A stretch of DNA of 64,000 bases from Globodera rostochiensis. Lineage: Eukaryota > Nematoda > Chromadorea > Rhabditida > Heteroderidae. Position numbers and translations under genes: made by a program. The first letter of the stretch is position 1; each line of letters opens with the position of its first letter. Location of the stretch: assembly GCA_018350325.1 (NCBI GenBank), contig JAEVLN010000008.1:682001-746000 (forward strand), written 5' to 3'. Of this stretch, positions 57,580 to 64,000 are shown piece after piece. The notes under the pieces are model-generated. The model made no database searches. It was not told the DNA's origin and saw only the letters and a list, made by a program, of their open reading frames with translations.

Positions 57580-60500
57580 TTTGCCAAACTTGAACAATTT
57601 TGCCAACAAATGGCAAAGATTTTGGTTCAAATTAGACCATAAATTGTGAGGTATTGGATGAGTTGAGTGAAGAATAATTATGCTGGTTTAGAACATTAAT
57701 TCTTGTTGTTAGCTCATCTTTTTGCTGCTGCGGAAATTTGAAAGGTTTTATTTAATTATTTAAAATAATTTGGATCTTAATAGCTAATTTGTCTGATCAA
57801 TTATTAACTGATCAGGTTCAACCAATTTGAGAACCTGATAAAATAAACGCTACAAAATGAGTTTAAAAAAGATGGAAAAATGTTCGGTTGCGATACTTAA
57901 CGTTGTCCGTCGGATGTACACATTATGAATTATCATTAAACGTTAAAGGAAATCCGTCGTCATCCGCCGGAGGGGTTACCGAACTGTCAATTCCGATTAA
58001 TAACAAGCGAAAAATGATTACCCGACTACGATTATAATTGAAATAGTTAAAATGAAGAGTGAACGAACGGTTTTAGTTGATTGGTTGATTGGTTAATGAT
58101 TGGATAAGCATTTTTTGTTTCAAGAAAAATGAAAGGAATAAATTAAAAAAAGAATAGCGCAATTCCCCCCCCCCCCCCACCCGCTCTCTTCAATTGCCGA
58201 TTTTTCCGAACTTTGAGCGCCCTGAAGACAAACAAACTGGCCGCCCCGCAGATTCCATTGCCTAAGTCCAGTCAACGCGCAATTGCTCAACAGCAGTTCA
58301 TCGCCGTTGGGCAATTGCGCGCAAAACTGGATGGATGGCTAAAAGAATAGAGCAAATACCCTGACTGATCGGAGTTGATCACCTGCAATTGCTCTGTTAA
58401 ATTGGCCCGGCCATTAAATGGAGGCGTGGGGGGGGGGGCTAAGGTACAACCAAAGAGCAACACGTTCCGGCACAATTCTTCTCTCTAATTCTTGAGAAGA
58501 AAGTATAAACAAAAATTTAAAAAATAAAAAAAATGAAACATTAAAAGCAAGTGTTTGTTGCATAAAAATCATTTTATTTTTTGTTTTCAATAATAAATAG
58601 TTGAAAAACGAGCATTGTACACATTTAAATGGTGCTTAAACAAGACTATAATGGTTTGTTCCCCCCAGGGGAGGGGCGCCGGAGGGGGGGGGGGGGGGGG
58701 GGGGGGGGAGGGCTTTTCATTAACGGTCACTAAACTGGCATTGAACAAAGGCAAATAATGACAGACGGAGGAATACATAATAAATCGAATAGGAACAACA
58801 ATTAGCACACATAAAAGGATGGGGAGGGGCCCAAAAGCTGCGCATTCCCTCCAAACGGAGGGGCAAACCATCGGCCATCATTCATTCTATCAGTCGCAGT
58901 AAATGTGATAAAAAGGGCGATGATTGAAGAGTTCTTAAATGTTTTGGGATGGCTGCGGCGACACTTTGCACTCTTTGAAATTATTTAGTATGATGATCAG
59001 TAGTGATCAGGATGGGGTGATAATGGAGCTGATCACAACATGCCCCGGGGCAAAATAGCACTGAAGTTCTCTGATCGAGCGTATTTATTATTATGATTTG
59101 TGCACATTTACTTCTCTTCCCCTCCCCTCGTTCCAGACAATTATCACCGAAAGTGATCGTCCGCAGAAGCATAGAAATTAAAATTGGGAAGAAAATCTAT
59201 TATAATAAAATAAAATTCATTTCTGGATGGATGAAAATGCGAAAAAATTTACACAAAAAAGAGTTAGATTAAATATTTGATTGAAAATAAAAATATTTCT
59301 GCATCAAATATTTGGGAAAATGCAAAAAATACTCGATTTTGTTTGTTTGTTCTCTTTAATCAGAGCACCTAAATAGTTAAAGCCTCACAGAAAGCACTTC
59401 AATATGAGAAAAAAGAGTTGAGAGTTTATTTGACCATCGAAAGAATTGATTAACCCAAATTATTGGGTGAGTGAAGATGGTAATGTTCCTTCCCCCAACG
59501 CCCCCCCCCCCCCCATTGTCGAGAGCGTGAGAGGGTCGGCAGTCTTTTTCTTTGTTGGAGTTGAAAGCATTGTTAATGGGGGGAGGGGGAGGGGAGGGGG
59601 GACTTTGACTACTTCTCTTTGATCGGTCGGCGATGGCTTCTTCTCTCATCCCGAGTGATCTCCGAGCGGCGAAGCCGATTCGATCGCCAAATAATCCAAA
59701 TTGAAGTGGTAAAAATGATTGAAGTGGGTCCCCCGAAGTTAGGGTTAGCGGTGGCGGGGGGAGGGGGGGGGAATGGTGCAAAAACAATTTTGTAACTTTT
59801 ATTTGGACGGACGGGTTAGATGATGATGCATTCATTCATTCATTGTTGAAGAGCAGAAGTAATTAACCATCTTGACGAGTCTTTGCTCCTCTGCTGATTG
59901 GATTAGCAGTGAATAAATGGATGCTCTCTACGAGTGGAGTCCCCCCCCCACCCCCACCCACCAAGCATTGACGAGATCGGAACTACGGATCAGCAATGAA
60001 ACACAGAAACGGGTTTTACGTTTTACGAAGGGATGTTGAAGCATATAAACGTCCAAAAATTGAATAAATTGAGCTGATTTATAATAAATATTTTTCATTT
60101 TATGAGAAAATGTGCAATGTTCTAAACTTTTTGATAATTCACTAACATTTTTGGCGTGCAAAGGCACATTCTTTCATTAAGTGATCGTTTTGTTGGATTA
60201 AATCACTTAAATAAATGCCGGCCGCCGATCGAATAAATACATCGTAAATAGTGAGTGACCGTCGCGCATTGCTCGACAAATGCTAACATTTGTAAGCAAT
60301 AAATTATTGCCTTTTTTTAGTAAATGACGGAGAAGTGAAGCTATGAAGCTAGATCAAGAAATAACGCCGTCCCAAATTTTATTAAGCCAAATGCATTTTA
60401 TTACAACGCATAAATTTTGGGGCGTAGGGGCACATAAATATAAAATGGCCTTCAAAATCCGAAATGCGATTGCGCGCGACCATTTTTAGTTGGAAAATTT

Positions 60501-61085
60501 AGCAAAAAGATCGATTGGAATTGTAAACGAAATGAGAAATCGGGAAAGGATTTTTGAATCAATTCAAATTGTTGAGGAGAAGGCGACGGCGGGGGGGGGG
60601 AATAATAAACGATGAAAGTGCAACAAATTAAAAGACAATTTTAGGCCGACTCGACGAAACATTGAATATGCAAAAGCCCTCTCTCTAAAACATTCAAAAT
60701 ACCAATTCAACACAATTTTTACAGTATCCAGCATCAATCACATTTTAGGAGAATTTAAATGCTAACGTCACAAGATCGCATTTTATTTCAAAAATTGGTT
60801 TGATTGACTGAAATTAGATCACAGGATGAATTGATTGATTGTCTCGGAAAATAACTGAATTTTAAGTGAAGTAAAATGGGTTTCCGGGAAGCGAAAGCAT
60901 TCATAATTAGGTAAAATATGATTAGTGAATGGAGAATGCATATCAACGCAAAACCGATCTTTGCTGCTGGGTAACGGAAGAAGGCTAAAAAAAAGAGCTC
61001 TCGCCCCGAAATCGGACTAAAAGATCGAGAGCAGTGATCGGAAATGAATGGCACGGGTTAACCCAGATTCGGAGAGGAACGAACA
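57580..61085. other. Gene-poor region with poly-G/C tracts
   Basis: Long homopolymer runs occur at 58165-58177, 58430-58438, 58686-58708, 59502-59514, 59577-59600, 59756-59772, 59941-59949 and 60590-60600. Apart from a weak exon candidate at 58170-58475 nothing looks coded. The first part is the 5' flank of the receptor gene. Confidence 0.55.
58186..58476 (-). CDS. Possible exons of an unidentified gene (weak)
   Basis: Two stretches join in phase 0 at good splice sites. TPPFNGRANLTEQLQ ends at a GTGATC donor near 58381, and an acceptor near 58342 leads to FCAQLPNGDELLLSNCALTG and RQWNLRGGQFVCLQGAQSSE. The frame then runs into a G-run. Amino-acid use looks coding, with three Cys, but no start, stop or family was found. 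It could equally be a decayed gene fragment. Confidence 0.25.
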
Positions 61086-61857
61086 ATCTTCTGGGGGGTA
61101 ATTGAAAAGAGTGGTGTACGGTAACGGTAGAATCTTCTGGGGGGTAATTGAAAAGAGTGGTGTACGGTAACGGTAGAATCTTCTGGGGGGTAATTGAAAA
61201 GAGTGGTGTACGGTAACGGTAGAATCTTCTGGGGGGTAATTGAAAAGAGTGGTGTACGGTAACGGTAGAATCTTCTGGTGGGTAATTGAGAAGAGTGGTG
61301 TACGGTAACGGTAGAATCTTCTGGGGGGTAATTGAAAAGAGTGGTGTACGGTAAAGGTAGAATCTTCTGGGGGGTAATTGAAAAGAGTGGTGTACGGTAA
61401 CGGTAGAACTTCTGGGGGGTAATTGAAAAGAGTGGTGTACGGTAACGGTAGAATCTTCTGGTGGGTAATTGAGAAGAGTGGTGTACGGTAACGGTAGAAT
61501 CTTCTGGGGGGTAATTGAAAAGAGTGGTGTACGGTAACGGTAGAATCTTCTGGGGGGTAATTGAAAAGAGTGGTGTACGGTAACGGTAGAATCTTCTGGT
61601 GGGTAATTGAGAAGAGTGGTGTACGGTAACGGTAGAATCTTCTGGGGGGTAATTGAGAAGAGTGGTGTACGGTAACGGTAGAATCTTCTGGGGGGTAATT
61701 GAGAAGAGTGGTGTACGGTAAAGGTAGAATCTTCTGGGGGGTAATTGAAAAGAGTGGTGTACGGTAACGGTAGAATCTTCTGGGGGGTAATTGAGAAGAG
61801 TGGTGTACGGTAACGGTAGAATCTTCTGGGGGGTAATTGAGAAGAGTGGTGTACGGT
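61086..61857. repeat. 46-bp minisatellite, about 17 copies
   Basis: Tandem units of 46 bp (GGTAATTGAAAAGAGTGGTG and the rest), one copy 45 bp, with variants GGGG/GGTG, GAAAAG/GAGAAG and AACGG/AAAGG that recur in a higher-order pattern. Since 46 is not a multiple of three and the unit lacks minus-strand stops, it produces long minus-strand open frames (61017-61916 and 61058-61870) that encode only the repeat. Confidence 0.95.
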
Positions 61858-64000
61858 GCAAACCCATCATTTTTCTGAATACGGACGATTAATTCCTTCA
61901 ATGGAGAATATAGCATTTCAAACTGAAAAGTTTGCTAAAACAAATGTGGGCGTATTATTGAATATTAGAATTATTCGAATTTTCTAGTGAAATTTGCTAA
62001 AGTTTCAAATAATTACGAGGAGTTAGTAAAATTTGAATACAAAATTATTTTTAAACTCACAAAATTTGAAAATTCCGGTTTTCTTTATTGTTGAATTAAA
62101 TTTTACTTTTAATATTCAAATAATACGCTAACACATATACATAATGCCAAAAAAGATTGTGCTGACCGTAACGGTGTTCAAATAGTTAGTTCAAAAACTG
62201 GAAGATTTAAAGACCCCTCCCCCTCCCGCAACCCCTTTTCTGTAATGAAAGCCGCCTTTTATTGATGTGGGAGAGATTTGTTCCCTTTTTTTGTCAATGA
62301 ATTAATTGTGCAAAAGAATGGATTGGTTCTTTTGGGGGATTTTGCGAATTTAATCGCTCCGATGCGACCGGCCGCCATTAACTCTTTTCTCCCTTTTTCT
62401 TAGCAAATTGCCTCGCTTTAATTCAACTTTTTGCGCTGTGTTATTTTCATCACAGCGGGGAAATCGCTTCGAAAAAAATGAATTGGTCGTTACAGCAAAT
62501 TCTGTCACTTTTTGCATGGTAAATAATGCCCATAAGAGTGTCGTCGGTCGGTCGGTGCTCGCGTCTTTTACCTTTTTGAACGGAGAGATTATCGCCAAAA
62601 TTTGGGGGGGGGGGGGGCGCTCAAAATTATTTCGAAATTGGGTCAAACATCAAAAAGTGATGACTTTTTCGCTACAGGGAACCATTCTCGAACGGATTTG
62701 GAATGACCTAAGGGGAGGTCGAATTATATTAATATAAAGTTTTTGTGCTTTTATCATTTATTATTTATCATAAAAAAAAGGATGTCTTTTTGAGCAAAAA
62801 ATTGCATTTTGTCCAAAATGTTACTTTTCTGGCCCAGTAATGAGAAAAGAGCTTAATTTCAGCTCTTCCGTTGTAAAGTGTGCTAAGTGCAACCAAACCA
62901 ATAAAAAATGTAAGTGAAAGGCGGAGAAGCATCGATTTGGCAGAGCTTTTTTAATTGGAACGATTCGGGAAGGAGGGAAACGCCAACTGTGCCCGTGCCC
63001 GGGGGGCAGCTTCTTCCGGCAGATTTTGTTTTGAGGAGCTGCCCGAATTAATTGAGAGAGGATAATGATACAACGTAAATATTATGGGAATTTAATTGAT
63101 TTGTCCTTTTTTTATTTCCGCTAGGCAAATAATGCAAATAATTAAAAACATTTCATCAAAATCACAAAAAAGATAAATTCTATTTAATTAAAAAGTTAAA
63201 ATCTTGGTAATGTGAAATGATAAAGATTTTTAAAGTTAAATTAGTCTAAAGACAAAAATATAATTAACGGAAACAGCACTTAGATAAAAAGGCTTTTCGT
63301 CCAGCCCCCCGAGGGTTTGGTTCCAGAAAATCGGAATGTTCAAATTATATTCTCCGTCTTTCATTTGCATCAATTTGTAAATATAAATAGATTTGTGAGT
63401 CCGATTTTCGCCTCAGCTTCGGTTTTTTGGAGCGGAATAAATATACGCTTTTGATGTTAAAATGCGCGAAAATGACTGCGTGGAAAATCGTGGATTATAA
63501 AGAGCCAACAATTTGGTAATTTATTGTCCGGGGATTATCTGCACAAATCGAATCGAATGGTTTTTGAAAATTTACGGAAAAGAAAAGCATTTTATTGTGT
63601 GTAGAATATAAATGTAACCGAATGTTTTTGTTAATTGCTTCCAATTTTCCAGCAATGTCTTTAAACCAGAGGCCCCCCCCCCCCTATAAAGGCGCCAGGC
63701 TCAAGGACGAATAAGTGATTTTTCAAGTACAAAGCTGTGAATTTAAAGGAATTCAAGTATACTCACAATTTTTTTTTCAAAACAAACACTTCAAATTGTA
63801 TTTATATCGTTAGTAGAGATAAGAATTTTATTGTAAGGTTTCGGGGTATTTAGCAAAATTCATAAAAATGTGTTTAAAAATTGTAAAAAGTCACTTTTAA
63901 GCGGATGTAAAATTTTTCTGAGCAATATTTTTGTCTGTTTTTGTTAAAAAAATTTGCAACCAGAATTTGCCTTTTATAAATTAAGCTTACATATGCGGCA
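61858..64000. other. Right-end spacer, no gene seen
   Basis: AT-rich with a G-run at 62606-62617, GTCG repeats at 62540-62556 and a C-run at about 63673-63684. The two overlapping frames at 62350-62737 are on opposite strands and lack domains. No exon was recognised up to the window end. Confidence 0.5.

Noticed and set aside
61017..61916. 299- and 270-codon Pro/Tyr-rich frames
   Set aside because: Pure 46-bp minisatellite read in two frames; no start context or splice sites.

Overview
The window is nuclear DNA of a nematode. Genes are split by many short GT-AG introns (mostly about 45-80 nt plus some long ones), intergenic DNA is AT-rich, and several products read as nematode orthologues. 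The clearest is an ADF/cofilin of the UNC-60B type whose first coding exon is only the initiator ATG. The abundance of small secreted orphan proteins and one well-supported GC-AG intron are compatible with a tylenchid plant parasite (cyst or root-knot type); that placement is inference. No rRNA, tRNA, CRISPR or prokaryotic feature was recognised. Exon models were made by eye from splice sites and phase continuity, so ends are approximate unless a start or stop is stated.

Layout. 1-5 kb: a Gly/Cys-rich secreted protein built of micro-exons (+), a 432-bp hAT-type MITE, and a secreted orphan gene (-). 5.2-9.8 kb: molybdenum cofactor sulfurase (-), whose introns carry two minisatellites and a MITE sitting against a splice acceptor. 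10.3-12.4 kb: two tandem His/Met/Gly-rich secreted paralogues (-) sharing a nearly identical exon 1. 12.8-13.1 kb: a hAT MITE nested in another hAT MITE. 14.9-20.9 kb: apyrase (+), then an SLC17-like MFS transporter (+). 22.3-23.1 kb: unc-60B cofilin (+). 24.2-28.1 kb: DEG/ENaC channel (+). 28.3-29.3 kb: a secreted protein with two helix-turn-helix-like modules (-). 29.9-34.5 kb: leucine-rich-repeat transmembrane protein (-). 34.5-36.9 kb: G-run-rich spacer. 36.9-41.6 kb: two tandem secreted orphan paralogues (+). 42.5-44.5 kb: mitochondrial carrier (+). 45.4-48.5 kb: class 2 lipase with a minisatellite-filled intron (-). 49.6-50.2 kb: small NTF2/SnoaL-fold protein (+). 51-57.6 kb: class C GPCR that appears to carry two consecutive Venus-flytrap domains (-). 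57.6-64 kb: gene-poor, with poly-G tracts and a 46-bp minisatellite.

The genes do not form an obvious pathway or operon. Functionally the window mixes membrane signalling (GPCR, DEG/ENaC, LRR protein), transport (MFS, mitochondrial carrier), nucleotide, lipid and Moco metabolism, and seven secreted proteins without a recognised family. The most unusual items are the tandem-flytrap receptor, the phase-1 micro-exon gene, the secreted HTH protein and the set of hAT MITEs with clear 8-bp target duplications.
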